This document shows, piece after piece, positions 7,950-16,416 of a DNA stretch of 64,000 nt. The notes under the pieces are model-generated. The model saw only the letters and a program-made list of their open reading frames with translations, made no database searches and was not told the DNA's origin. Position numbers and translations under genes: made by a program. How positions within the stretch are numbered: the first letter of the stretch is position 1; the number at the start of each line of letters is the position of its first letter. This stretch comes from Streptomyces spiralis (GTDB lineage: Bacteria; Actinomycetota; Actinomycetes; Streptomycetales; Streptomycetaceae): positions 1 to 64,000 of the forward strand of contig NZ_BNBC01000002.1 in NCBI RefSeq assembly GCF_014654675.1, written 5' to 3'.

Positions 7950-8760
7950 CGCAGCGTGGAGACGATCTATGCGGCCAGTCCCTCGGCGAGGGGTGGCCCG
8001 GTAGTCACGTTCGTAGTCGATCGGGCTCTTGAGCCCGCATACGCTGTGCAGCCGCCTGGTGTTGTGGAAGCCGGTGATCCAGGTGGCGATCTTGACGCGG
8101 GCCTCGGTGCGGGTGCGGAAGGTGTGCCGGTGCACGTACTCCACTGTGAGGACGCTGTTGAACGCCTCGCTCACGGCGTTGTCGAAGCAAGATCCAACTC
8201 TGCCCATCGACTGGACAATGCCGAGCCTTCGACACGCCCGCTTGAACCGACGCGAGCAGTACTCGCTGCCCCTGTCCGTGTGTATGATCACGCCACGCAC
8301 ATCGCCGCCGCGGGTGGCCGCGGCCATGTTCAGTCATGCGACGACCAGGTCGGCGTCGTGACGGGCGGCCATCGCGTAGCCGAGTAGCCGGCGGGAGAAC
8401 AGGTCGATGACCGTCGCCAAGTACAGCTTGCCCTCGCCCGTTTAGATCTCGGTGAGATCGCCCACCCAGACAAGATCGGGTTCCTCCGCGGTGACGTCCC
8501 GGTGCACGAAGTCCGGGGCGGCTGCCCGTCTGCCCGGCCTCGTCAGCGACCGGCGTCCGCGGATCTTACGTCCGGCCGGCCCGAGCTCGGCCATGACCTT
8601 CGCGACCGTGTTCACCGATACCCGCCAGCCTGCGCGCACCAGCTCGATGAACACCTTCGGCGAGCCGTAGGTGCTGCCCGAGCCGTGGAAGATCTCCTCG
8701 ATCTCCTCGGGGGTCCGCCTCAGCTACTTCACCCACAAGGCCACGAATCGCTTGCACACA
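7950..8760 (-). pseudogene. IS3-family transposase OrfB, inactivated
   Basis: Minus-strand remains of the DDE integrase domain. From the 5' side they are HGSGSTYGSPKVFIELVRAG, WRVSVNTVAKVMAELG, PDLVWVGDLTEI, then HTDRGSEYCS, SMGRVGSCFDNAVSEAFNS and a tail with GFHNTRRLHS. In-frame stops occur near 8736, at about 8442 (after LTEI) and near 8335 (before the HTDRG block), so no full-length product can be made. OrfA is not seen. The open frame overlaps the end of the tetR gene by chance. Evidence of past IS insertion between the MFS/TetR pair and the VanZ gene. Confidence 0.85.
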
Positions 8761-8827
8761 TCACGCCCTACCTTTCTTCTCGGGTCTGAGCCGGTCTGGC
8801 ATCTCTCCAACGCCCCACTCCGGGCCG

Positions 8828-9964
8828 TCACGGGCAACCTTCGGTTGCCTCATCCGGACCGCTGTCGACGCGTGCTGCGAGGCGGACGCCAAGCAGGCGT
8901 CCGGCGGAGCTGACTGTCACCTTCAGTGACCTGACGGCCGGAGTGCGGTCGTCGCCGTATGGATAGGTGACGTTCCATGCCCAGCCGGGACCGTCGGCGG
9001 CACGCTTCACCACCGCCCGCTCGGTGTCGACGGTGGGGTAGTGCACCGCCACGTACCGGCTGGCGGCCTCCTCGGCGGCGGCCGCGTCGCGCACAGCCCC
9101 GGCGGAGCCCGGGATGGGGTAGCCGGCCGGCACGCCCCCGACCTTGGTAGCGGCCGACACGTCGATCTGGAACCGGTTCTGGTCGGGCCAGTCCATGGAG
9201 GCCATACCGCTCGGTTGCAGTTCGGCCCAGACCGTTTCGTTCAAGCCCTCTACACCGCACGGCGTGTTGTCCAGGACGCTGCCGACCCTGAAGTCGTCAC
9301 CCAGCGCCTCGCGGACCGCCTGCCTGAGCGCCGCACGCTGTTCCTCGGACGCCTGCCTGCTCGGCTCGGCATGGTCGACGACGCGCACGTCGACGGCGGT
9401 CGTCATCAGGCAGGCGACGGCCGCGAAAGCCGCCGTCGTAGCGACCGTGAACCAGCGGCGGCGCGTGGGCCAGGGGGACCGCCGCGAACCAGTGAGGCGA
9501 GGGGACAGGACCCCGGCGCCCACGCCCGCGGCGGCGCCCGCGACATTGGTGATCAGGTCGTTGGTGTCGCAGTATCTGCCGATTACGGGAAGGACGGCCT
9601 GGACGCTCTCGATCCCGCAGGCCAGGAGGAGGGACAGCAGCAGGGGAGGTACAGGGCGCTGGGCCGCGCGCATGCCGAAGAAGCCGATCGGCACGAACAG
9701 TGCGACGTTCATCCAGCCCTGGGCCGTCCCGAACGCCTCCCACACGTCCTTGCTGACCGTGCACCTTACCGCCCCTGTACCGACGGGTCTGAACCAGAGC
9801 GTCAGGAACAAGGTGGCCGTCGTCGATGCCGCCCAGGCCGCGTAGACCCAGGGCCGGTCGGAGCGGCTACGGAGGACGTGCGCGGTGACCCCCAGCACCG
9901 CGGCGGAGACGAGGGTAACGAGGAGGACGTACAGCAGATGCCCCCCAAATACGAGAGCGAACAA
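8828..9964 (-). CDS. VanZ-family membrane protein with C-terminal extracytoplasmic domain
   Basis: About 378 residues. Residues 1-155 are a VanZ-like domain with four to five helices, including NVALFVPIGFFGM, the acidic helix IESVQAV and CDTNDLITNVAGAAAG. VanZ proteins are membrane proteins named from teicoplanin resistance; their exact activity is unclear. A further helix near residue 175 is followed by a soluble region of roughly 190 residues with repeated short beta-like segments, presumably outside the membrane. The best start is TTG at 9964, six bases after GAAAGG. No obvious partner gene; the IS3 relic lies downstream. Confidence 0.8.
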   Translation of the reverse strand: MFALVFGGHLLYVLLVTLVSAAVLGVTAHVLRSRSDRPWVYAAWAASTTATLFLTLWFRPVGTGAVRCTVSKDVWEAFGTAQGWMNVALFVPIGFFGMRAAQRPVPPLLLSLLLACGIESVQAVLPVIGRYCDTNDLITNVAGAAAGVGAGVLSPRLTGSRRSPWPTRRRWFTVATTAAFAAVACLMTTAVDVRVVDHAEPSRQASEEQRAALRQAVREALGDDFRVGSVLDNTPCGVEGLNETVWAELQPSGMASMDWPDQNRFQIDVSAATKVGGVPAGYPIPGSAGAVRDAAAAEEAASRYVAVHYPTVDTERAVVKRAADGPGWAWNVTYPYGDDRTPAVRSLKVTVSSAGRLLGVRLAARVDSGPDEATEGCP

Positions 9965-10217
9965 TGCGAGCCTTTCATGGAGCGTGAGGGGATGGGCCGA
10001 CAGCGCACGGGACCCGGCTCGTCGGAGATCACCGTGTCGCCCTCAGGTCATAGCCGTTGGTTCGACCCATGACCAAGCTGTAACGGCCGGTCCACCACGT
10101 GCGGACACATGTCGGGCCGCCTTTTCAGCGCGGCAGCGAGTACGGCAGTTCGGTCAGCGCGGACGAGATCCTCGAACGCCTCGCCGGATATCTGAACCGA
10201 ATTCCTGACTCAGGACA

Positions 10218-10967
10218 CTAGTACTGGCCGCCGGTGGGGAAGAGTGTGTCGCCGGTGATCCACCGGGCGTCTTCGGACGCCAGGAAGGCTGCGACGGGGC
10301 CGATGTCCTCGGGGACGCCTATGCGGCCCAGAGGAATCTGGGCGACGAGCGCGCGTTCGGCGTCGGTGCCGATCAGACCGGTGGCCCGGACGCCTTCGGT
10401 GTCGGCGAGTCCTGCGGCGATGGCGTTGACGCGGATGCGCCGGGGTGCGAGTTCGATGCTGAGGGTGCGGGTGATGCCGAGCAGGGACGTCTTGGTGGCG
10501 GTGTACAGGGAGGCGTTGGGCTGGGCGAAGGACACGCCGACACTGGTGATGTTGATGACGCTGCCGCCGTCGGCCTCGCGCTGCCTGGCGAATTCCTGGG
10601 TGGCGAGCAGGGTGGCCAGGACATTGGTGTCGAAGTGGCGGTGGAACTCGGCCACGGTGATGGACTCCAGCGGTCCGAAGCGGAAGACCCCCGCGTTGTT
10701 GACGAGGATGTCGACGGGGCCGAACGCGTCACGGGTGGTGGCGAAAAGGGCGGAGACATCGTCAGGTTGGGCGACGTCCGCCTGGACGGCGATGGCATGG
10801 CCACCGTCCTTGCGGATCTTGTCGACGACGGTGTCGGCGGCTGTGGCGTCGTGGGCGTAGTTGACTGCCACTGCCGCTCCGTCGGCCGCCAGCCGGGCCG
10901 CGATGCCCGCACCGATGCCCTTGCCGGCTCCGGTAACAACGGCGACTCTTCCGTTGAGCTTGGTCAT
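10218..10967 (-). CDS. SDR-family oxidoreductase (3-oxoacyl-ACP-reductase-like)
   Basis: 249 residues, classical SDR. VVTGAGKGIGAGIA carries TGxxxGxG near residue 12, ILVNNAG the structural motif, and YTATK the catalytic Tyr/Lys; ITGDTLFPTGGQY is the usual C-terminal end. It reduces or oxidises a small carbonyl/alcohol with NAD(P)(H). It follows the NTF2-like/quinone oxidoreductase pair on the same strand, but a strong hairpin at 11014-11051 separates them, so it may have its own promoter. Confidence 0.9.
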   Translation of the reverse strand: MTKLNGRVAVVTGAGKGIGAGIAARLAADGAAVAVNYAHDATAADTVVDKIRKDGGHAIAVQADVAQPDDVSALFATTRDAFGPVDILVNNAGVFRFGPLESITVAEFHRHFDTNVLATLLATQEFARQREADGGSVINITSVGVSFAQPNASLYTATKTSLLGITRTLSIELAPRRIRVNAIAAGLADTEGVRATGLIGTDAERALVAQIPLGRIGVPEDIGPVAAFLASEDARWITGDTLFPTGGQY

Positions 10968-11013
10968 GTCTGAGGCTCCTGTAGTCAGGTGCGGTGTTGA
11001 ACTGCCATGGACC

Positions 11014-11051
11014 GGTGGGTGGCAGCCGTTCGCGGACGGCTGCCACCCACC
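11014..11051 (-). terminator. Strong hairpin after the NTF2-like gene
   Basis: GGTGGGTGGCAGCCGT (11014-11029) pairs perfectly over 16 bases with 11036-11051, with a six-base loop. It sits eight bases beyond the stop of the NTF2-like gene and is the best terminator in this part of the window, although it lacks a T-run. Confidence 0.75.
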
Positions 11052-11059
11052 GCGTCGGA

Positions 11060-11464
11060 TCAGGCCCGTAGCGCTTCGGGGTTGCTGTAGACGCGCGCCC
11101 CGGCGAGCCGACCGTGCTCGTCGCGGTCGATCCAGACCGTGGAGGCCACGGTGGTGTTCGTACCGTCAGCGAAGGTGAAGGTGTTGGTGGCTTCGTGAAC
11201 GAAGTGCTGATCGGTGCCGTAGAGGTTCCGTTCGTCGTGGACGATGCCGGCGAGCTGCTGCCACCCCTGCGCGAGAGCCGTGCGCACGGCGTCGTGGCCC
11301 TCGAGGGTGAGGGCGCCGTTGTCCAGGACGAGGCGTACGTCCGGTGCCATCAAGGCGACGTACGCGTTGACGTCCAGGGTCTCGATGACCCGCAGCACCT
11401 CGGCGAACCAGGCGAGTCCCTGGTCGCTGAGCTGGTTGATGCGCACCTTGTCGAAGTCGGCCAT
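11060..11464 (-). CDS. NTF2-like/SnoaL-like protein
   Basis: 134 residues, typical of the small alpha+beta-barrel NTF2/SnoaL family (ester cyclases, isomerases, or ligand-binding proteins). Visible features are LDVNAYVALMAPDVRLVLDN in the first helix-strand unit, the GHDAVRTALAQGW helix and NTFTFADGTNTTVASTVWID in the late sheet. Start ATG at 11464. Thirty-eight bases behind the zinc-free oxidoreductase on the same strand, so co-transcribed with it under the divergent TetR regulator. Function beyond the fold is not evident. Confidence 0.8.
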   Translation of the reverse strand: MADFDKVRINQLSDQGLAWFAEVLRVIETLDVNAYVALMAPDVRLVLDNGALTLEGHDAVRTALAQGWQQLAGIVHDERNLYGTDQHFVHEATNTFTFADGTNTTVASTVWIDRDEHGRLAGARVYSNPEALRA

Positions 11465-11502
11465 GAAAGGCTTCCGTTCTGCCGCGCCGGTATGGGGCCG
11501 GG

Positions 11503-12513
11503 TCAGCTGAGTTCGATGACGACCTTGCCGAACAGTCCGCCGGAGGTCTGAGTGGTGTAGGCAGCGGGGGCGTCGAGGAAGTCGATCCGCTGGTCGATCA
11601 CCGGGTGGATGTCGTGGGTCTCGACGAAGCGCACGAGGTCGTCGTGCATGGCCCGGCTGCCGACCGCGACACCACGGACGCGCGCCTGCTTGCCGAGCAG
11701 GGCGTACCCGTCCAGCGGCTCGCCTGCAACGTCGAACAGTCCGAGGGTGGCGACCTCGCCGCCGGGCGCGAGCGCGGTCAGGGCCTGGGACATGATCGAT
11801 ACGCCGACGATGTCGACCACCTTGTCCACGCCGCCGGACAGCTCGAACACCGCCTGGCCCCACTGGGGTTCGGTGACGCTGTTCACGAAGCCGTCGACAC
11901 CGAGCCGGACCAGTGCCTCGCCCGTCGCGTCCTTCCGGACGGTCGCGTACACGCGGGCGCCGGCGGCGCGGGCGAGTTGCAGGGCGAACAGCGACACGCC
12001 GCCGCTGCCGATGATCAGGGCGGTGCTGTCCGCGGTGATCGGCTGGTCGCCGAAGAGCGCGTTCCAGGCGGTCAGCGCGGCCACGGGCAGGGTTGCGGCC
12101 TCGGCGTGGTCGAGGTTCGCCGGTGCCTTCATGACGCGTTCGGCAGGCAGGACGACGTACTCGGCGAGCACTCCGTCCTCCTCCAGCGCGCCCAGACCCA
12201 GGCCCATCGCGGCAGGCGGACGGCCGTCGCTCCAGCCGAGCACGTGCAGGTTGGTGACCCGGTCGCCCACACGCCACTGCTCGACCTGCGGGCCGACGGC
12301 ATCGATCTCACCGGCGACGTCCGAGAGCGGGACCAGGTCGCGGCCCGGCAGCCGTCCGAACGGGCCCTTCAGAACCAGCTGGTCGCGGTAGTTCATCGAG
12401 ATCGCCCGGACGCGAATGCGCACCTCGCCGGGCCCCGGCACCGGCACCGGCACCTCGTCGAGCACCAGCTTCGCCGCATCGGTCACGTCTGCCGGGAGTA
12501 TCCAGCGCTTCAT
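11503..12513 (-). CDS. Zinc-independent MDR-family alcohol dehydrogenase / quinone oxidoreductase
   Basis: 336 residues. GroES-like N-terminal domain (GEVRIRVRAISMNYRDQLVLKG, DVAGEIDAVG) and a Rossmann domain with IIGSGGVSLFALQLA. The structural and catalytic Cys/His zinc ligands of alcohol dehydrogenases are missing, as in NADPH:quinone oxidoreductases. Start ATG at 12513 with GGAGGGAAACC upstream. First gene of a two-gene unit with the NTF2-like gene, divergent from tetR at 12608. A role in detoxifying quinones or enals is likely from the family, not shown. Confidence 0.9.
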   Translation of the reverse strand: MKRWILPADVTDAAKLVLDEVPVPVPGPGEVRIRVRAISMNYRDQLVLKGPFGRLPGRDLVPLSDVAGEIDAVGPQVEQWRVGDRVTNLHVLGWSDGRPPAAMGLGLGALEEDGVLAEYVVLPAERVMKAPANLDHAEAATLPVAALTAWNALFGDQPITADSTALIIGSGGVSLFALQLARAAGARVYATVRKDATGEALVRLGVDGFVNSVTEPQWGQAVFELSGGVDKVVDIVGVSIMSQALTALAPGGEVATLGLFDVAGEPLDGYALLGKQARVRGVAVGSRAMHDDLVRFVETHDIHPVIDQRIDFLDAPAAYTTQTSGGLFGKVVIELS

Positions 12514-12572
12514 CGGTTTCCCTCCGTAGGTAACTAACCGGATGTTTACCAGCAGACACCCGATCGCCGAGA

Positions 12573-12607
12573 TTGTCAATAACTGGTTATTTACTTAAGG
12601 TGGGGCC
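12573..12607 (+). promoter_or_regulatory. Leaderless-type promoter with embedded operator for tetR
   Basis: TTGTCA (12573-12578) and TAAGGT (12596-12601) are spaced by 17 bases, and the ATG at 12608 follows six bases after the -10 box, the geometry of a leaderless actinobacterial transcript. The perfect palindrome AATAAC-TG-GTTATT (12578-12591) overlaps the end of the -35 box and fills the spacer, ideal for autorepression. A second TAACTAACC element at 12531-12539 lies near the divergent oxidoreductase start. Confidence 0.65.
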
Positions 12608-13198
12608 ATGTCACGAGATGCCGCTGCCACGCGCAGGAAGATCCTTGACGCCGCCGTGGAGGAGTTCTCCGCACGAGGCTTCGCAGGGGCCCGCATCGAG
12701 CGGATCTCCGAAGTCGCCGCGGCGAACAAGCGGATGATCTATGTCTACTTCGGCAACAAGGAGGGCCTGTTCAGCGCCGTCCTCCACCATGTGATCGGAA
12801 CACTGATCGCCGAGGTCCCGGTCACCGAGGACGACCTGCCCGGCTACGCCGGCCGGATGTTCGATCATCTGCTGACCCACCCCGAGGCGCTGCGGCTGAG
12901 CCTGTGGCGCCAGCTGGAACGCCCCGCCATCGGACCGGACGCGGCCGACGTCTACACCTCGAAGGTGCAGGCCATGGCCGGGCAGCACGGCCCCGCGCAC
13001 CCGAGCGGCCTGCCGGCGACCGACCTGCTCGTCCTCGTCCAGGGCATGGCGGCCAGCTGGCTGATCAGCCCGGCCGACCTCTTGGCCGCCGACGGCGCCG
13101 ACCCCACCTCGGCCGACCGCCTGGCCGCCCACCGGGCCGCCCTGGTCGAAGCCGTCCGCAGAGTCATCACCCCCGACTCACACCCGACCGGGAAGTGA
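12608..13198 (+). CDS. TetR-family transcriptional regulator
   Basis: 196 residues. HTH near the N-terminus: ATRRKILDAAVEEFSARGFA, RIERISEVAAANKRMIYVYF, GNKEGLFSAVL; the C-terminal half resembles the TetR_C domain of repressors next to oxidoreductases. It is divergent from the MDR/NTF2 genes and probably represses both directions through the AATAACTGGTTATT palindrome. No ribosome-binding site is seen, in keeping with a leaderless message. Confidence 0.9.
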   Translation: MSRDAAATRRKILDAAVEEFSARGFAGARIERISEVAAANKRMIYVYFGNKEGLFSAVLHHVIGTLIAEVPVTEDDLPGYAGRMFDHLLTHPEALRLSLWRQLERPAIGPDAADVYTSKVQAMAGQHGPAHPSGLPATDLLVLVQGMAASWLISPADLLAADGADPTSADRLAAHRAALVEAVRRVITPDSHPTGK

Positions 13199-13208
13199 CC
13201 TGAGGAAT

Positions 13209-13420
13209 ATGGATATTGCGCTACATCTGCCCAGGTTCGACGTCCCCGGCGGCCCCCAGGCGCTGCCTTCCGTACTGACCGCCACCGCCCGCGCCGCCGA
13301 CGAGACGGGCTTCTCGGCGCTGACGCTGATGGACCACTGGTTCCAGATGGAACAACCCGGAACCACCGCCTTCGACCCCATGCTCGAGGGCTACACCACC
13401 CTCGGCTTCCTCGCGTCGAG
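13209..13420 (+). pseudogene. Truncated LLM-class (F420-dependent-type) oxidoreductase
   Basis: The first about 70 residues of a luciferase-like flavin/F420 oxidoreductase: MDIALHLPRFDVPGG, AADETGFSALTLMDHWFQ (the conserved DH), and MLEGYTTLGFLA. Where the family continues with the A-x-T-x-x-(I/V)-x-LG strand the sequence turns unrelated and soon reaches the opposite-strand TPR gene. About 250 residues are missing, so it is non-functional. It begins 10 bases after the tetR stop and was probably in that operon. Confidence 0.8.
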
Positions 13421-15165
13421 TCCGTACGGCCACAGCCTCTCCGGGGCAAGGAGCTGTTCGCCAGCGTCGGCGGCCTGCCGGTAGAGGGTTTTGGCGCCCT
13501 CCCAGTCCCCAGCTCGCTCCCGCATCCACGCCAGGCTGAACAGGGCAGAGGCCTCGCCGGCGTCGGCGGCTTGCCGGGCCAAGGCTTCGGCGCCCGCCCG
13601 GTCCCCGGCCCGCTCCCGCATCCGCGCCAGGTCGGTCAGGGCATCCAGGTGGCCGGCGTCAGAGACCTTGCGCCAGAGGTGGTGGGCCCACTGCAAGCGC
13701 TGCCGATGGTCGGCGGCGGTGGCGAGGTTGCGGAGGTCGTCGGGGTCGGTGAGATGGGTGTGGGCAGCGTGCCAGAAGGAGGCGGGCGGGCAGAGCCTTC
13801 GGCGAGTGGTGCGACCGTGCTGTTCGAGGTAGTCCGCGAGGCGGAAGACGGGTCCTGACACCGTAACGGGCGTCGTGGTCGGTGCCAGAATGCGCGGGGG
13901 GCGGGTAGCGGTGCGGCGCAGGGGGGCTTGTTTGCCGTGGACGGGGCGTGCGAGAGCGACGAAGGCGGCTTCGGCCCAGTCTTCGGTGAGCTGGTCGCAG
14001 TCGTCGTCAGTGAGGTAGCCGGTGGCGGCATCGATGAGGAAGGCTTGAGGGAGGTGGAGTCCGACGCCGAGGCGGCGGGCGTCCATCGCGGCCTCCAGCA
14101 GGGCTTTGACGGGCGGAGTGCCGTGCTCGTAGCGGCGCATGAGTTCGGGTGCGCCGGCAAGGTCCTGGGTGACCCGACCGTGGGCGTGGGCGCGGGTGAG
14201 GACGTCCTGCATGAACCGGTCGCCGCTTTGGGCAAGGGCGGAAGCGGCATGGAGCGCTTCCTTGCCGAAGGCGTCGGGGACCGTGAGGGTCCGTCCGGTC
14301 AGGAGTTCACGGACCCGGCTATGCGGATCGGGCTCCCCGGGGACGGGCAGGGCCGTGTATGAGTCGGCGTACTCGGGCCACAAGGTGCCCAGGACGAGGA
14401 CCGGCCCGCGGTCGGTGTGGGTGAGCAGAGTGTGCAGTGCGGCCGCGATGCGCTCGCCGGCCTGGGGATGGCCAAGGTAGTGCTGGGCCTCGTTGAGCCA
14501 CACCACCGTGCGGGGCCCCACGCGGCCGAGGTCGGCGAGCGCGGCCTCGGCCCGGGTCGGATCGTAGGGGTGCCACAGCCGCCACCCCTCGGCGGCGAGT
14601 AGCTGGACGGCCTCCCAGCACGCCCGCGTCTTGCCGGTCGAAGACGATCCGACCAGCACCAGCATCCGACTGCGACCCCCTGCCGCATCACCCACCGCCT
14701 CGGCCAGGGCCTGGTCGTGGGCGCGGCGCACATAGCCGGGCAGCGCCCGCTGCGCCCGGGCAGCGGAGCCAGCTGCGGCGGTGGCGGTTCCGGCGGGATG
14801 GACCTCCAGGTCGTGAGGATCCCACTGCCCGATCGGCTTGCCGAGCCCCTCATCCGGCACATGCAAAGGATCGGCCTCGCCGGCCGCGGTCCGTCGCAGT
14901 TCCAGCAGCTGCTCGACCGGCAGGTCCAGTTTGCCGGCGAGCGCCGCGACCGTCGCGGCAGATGGAAGAGGCCCGTCGAGCTGGAAAGCCGCCTGGATGG
15001 TCGTGCGTCCCAGTCCCGTTCGGGTGGCGAGTTGGGTCTTGGTCAGCCCCTCGTGGGCCAGAGCGTCTTCCAGCGCTTACGCAGCTCAGTGAGTGCCACC
15101 GCACGCTCATCGGATCCCCCGCCCACATGGACCCCCAGCCTTGTGTGTTCAACGGTGTTCATCAT
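13391..15165 (-). pseudogene. XRE-HTH/P-loop ATPase/TPR protein, frameshifted and 3'-truncated
   Basis: On the minus strand from ATG 15165 the gene encodes a short N-terminus, then after a missing base near 15075 an XRE-type helix-turn-helix (LTKTQLATRTGLGRTTIQAA), a P-loop ATPase (VLVGSSSTGKTR; VVWLNEAQHYLG as Walker B-like) and Sel1/TPR-like repeats (ARMRERAGDRAGAEALARQAADAGE). The repeats stop abruptly near 13450 with a foreign 20-residue tail, against the truncated LLM gene. The large open frame 13391-14866 lacks the HTH. Proteins of this build are multi-copy in Streptomyces and of unknown role, perhaps STAND-like sensors. Confidence 0.7.
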
Positions 15166-15245
15166 CGTCCGGCCGGACCACGGCGAACATCGTTTCCGCG
15201 ACCTTCGATCACGTCAACATCCCGCCTGTTTACGGGGAGATAGCC

Positions 15246-15446
15246 GTGAACCACATCGCCATCGTCCTGCTCGGCGCCGCCCTGGTCGTCGTGTTCGCGC
15301 TCCTGGCCGCCGCGGCCGCGGGCACACTCGCCCGCCTCGATGGCGCCACGTACCCCGCCGCCCTCATGCGCGCCGCCACCGCCTTCACCGCCGTCCTCAC
15401 CCTCGCCGCTGTCGTCACCGGCGCACTCGCCCAGTTCCTCTCCTGA
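15246..15446 (+). CDS. Small two-helix membrane protein
   Basis: 66 residues from GTG at 15246, preceded by GGGGAGA. Two hydrophobic helices (about 4-25 and 40-64) separated by a short polar loop [11 protein letters not shown]. No known domain recognised. It is divergent from the XRE/ATPase/TPR gene with about 80 bases between starts, an arrangement suggesting shared regulation. Confidence 0.6.
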   Translation: MNHIAIVLLGAALVVVFALLAAAAAGTLARLDGATYPAALMRAATAFTAVLTLAAVVTGALAQFLS

Positions 15447-15454
15447 GGCCGCCA

Positions 15455-15850
15455 GCGTCAGGGCGGAAGACGTCTTCGACGGACGAGGATCGGTCTGCCC
15501 GCGGCGATCCGGCCCATCAGCGGGACGTAGGACGCGGCGGGCTTGTCCGCGGTGTCCGTGGGCTGTCGCGTGGCTAGCTGGTCCGAGCCGCTGCACCTCG
15601 TGCGCGCGTGGGCGGTGCGGATCGTGCCGCGGGAAGCCCTTGCGCTCGAGCACCATGAGCTGGTGTGCCACCGAGGAGGTACTGGACAGCCCGACGGCCT
15701 GGCCGATCTCCCGCATGGACGGCGGCACGGTGCCGCGCCGCTGCACCGAGTCCCTGATGACCTCGATCACGCGGCGCCTGGCGTTCGGTGAGGCCCGAGC
15801 TGTCCGCCGGGATGTCTCGAGGTCGGCCCCGGCAGGGAACGCTTGTGTCC
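15455..15850 (-). pseudogene. lexA: lexA relic
   Basis: Minus-strand text reads [20 protein letters not shown] then [20 protein letters not shown] and LERKGF, the LexA winged helix almost intact. After further frame changes come [15 protein letters not shown] and VEDVF, the Ala-Gly autocleavage region. There are at least three frame disruptions and no Ser/Lys catalytic domain survives. It is divergent from an nrdR fragment, the same neighbours that lexA and nrdR have in the Streptomyces core genome, so this looks like a decayed second copy of that locus. Confidence 0.75.
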
Positions 15851-15917
15851 TCCGGATTCGCGGCTTCGTGGGCACTTCTGCCCCGCTCAGCCGCAGGGTG
15901 AGGAGGGGGTGGGGTCC

Positions 15918-16049
15918 ATGCACTGCCCCTTCTGCAGGTACCCCGACAGCCGCGTCGTCGACAGCCGTACGACAGACGACGACACGTGGATCCGTAAGCG
16001 CCGCCAGTGCCTCGACTGCTCTCGCCGGTTCACGACCGTGGAGACGTAA
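15918..16049 (+). pseudogene. nrdR: nrdR relic: zinc-ribbon domain only
   Basis: 43 codons: [20 protein letters not shown], then [18 protein letters not shown] and a stop. This is the complete zinc ribbon (two CxxC pairs) of the ribonucleotide-reductase repressor, but the ATP-cone domain of about 100 residues is absent. Full NrdR is about 150-170 residues. A stand-alone zinc ribbon could still fold, yet the position in a run of broken genes argues for a relic. Confidence 0.8.
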
Positions 16050-16119
16050 GGTCACCGCGCGAGCCAAGGTCACCGCGCGAGCCCGGGAACGGCGCGAAGA
16101 GGGGCCTTCGGTCCCTGAT

Positions 16120-16373
16120 CACAGGGCCACGGACGAGGTCAACGCCGTTTCCGGGTGGCCGCCGAGGGGTCGCTGAAGGGGATCCGCGCGTGTCCGACGC
16201 CCCGATCGTCTCCCGTGACATCGTCGGCCGATCCCGCCTCGTGCGTCCTGGACGCATCGCTCACCCAGGCGCACGGAGACATGGTCAAGGTCTTCGGCTG
16301 GTACGACAACGAGTGGGGTCACAGGAACCGGCTGCTCGGCCTCACCGAGTACGTCGTCACCAGGTTTGCCTGA
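16120..16373 (+). pseudogene. gap: 3' end of a glyceraldehyde-3-phosphate dehydrogenase gene, frameshifted
   Basis: Reading across three one-base frame changes (about 16149, 16186, 16232) gives DEVNA, FRVAAEGSLKGI, VSDAPIVSRDIVG, DPASCVLDASL and FGWYDNEWGHRNRL, the C-terminal quarter of GAPDH. The N-terminal NAD domain and catalytic Cys are absent. It lies 43 bases before a D-2-hydroxyacid dehydrogenase gene; gap and lactate dehydrogenase genes are often close together in hypoxia/dormancy islands. Confidence 0.8.
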
Positions 16374-16416
16374 CCCGACGGAGACCGGTCACCCCCCCCG
16401 CGAGGAGAGGAGAGCA

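Noticed and set aside
10080..10217. Short plus-strand frame ending near 10207
   Set aside because: About 35 codons with no recognisable motif next to the SDR; too little to call a gene or relic.
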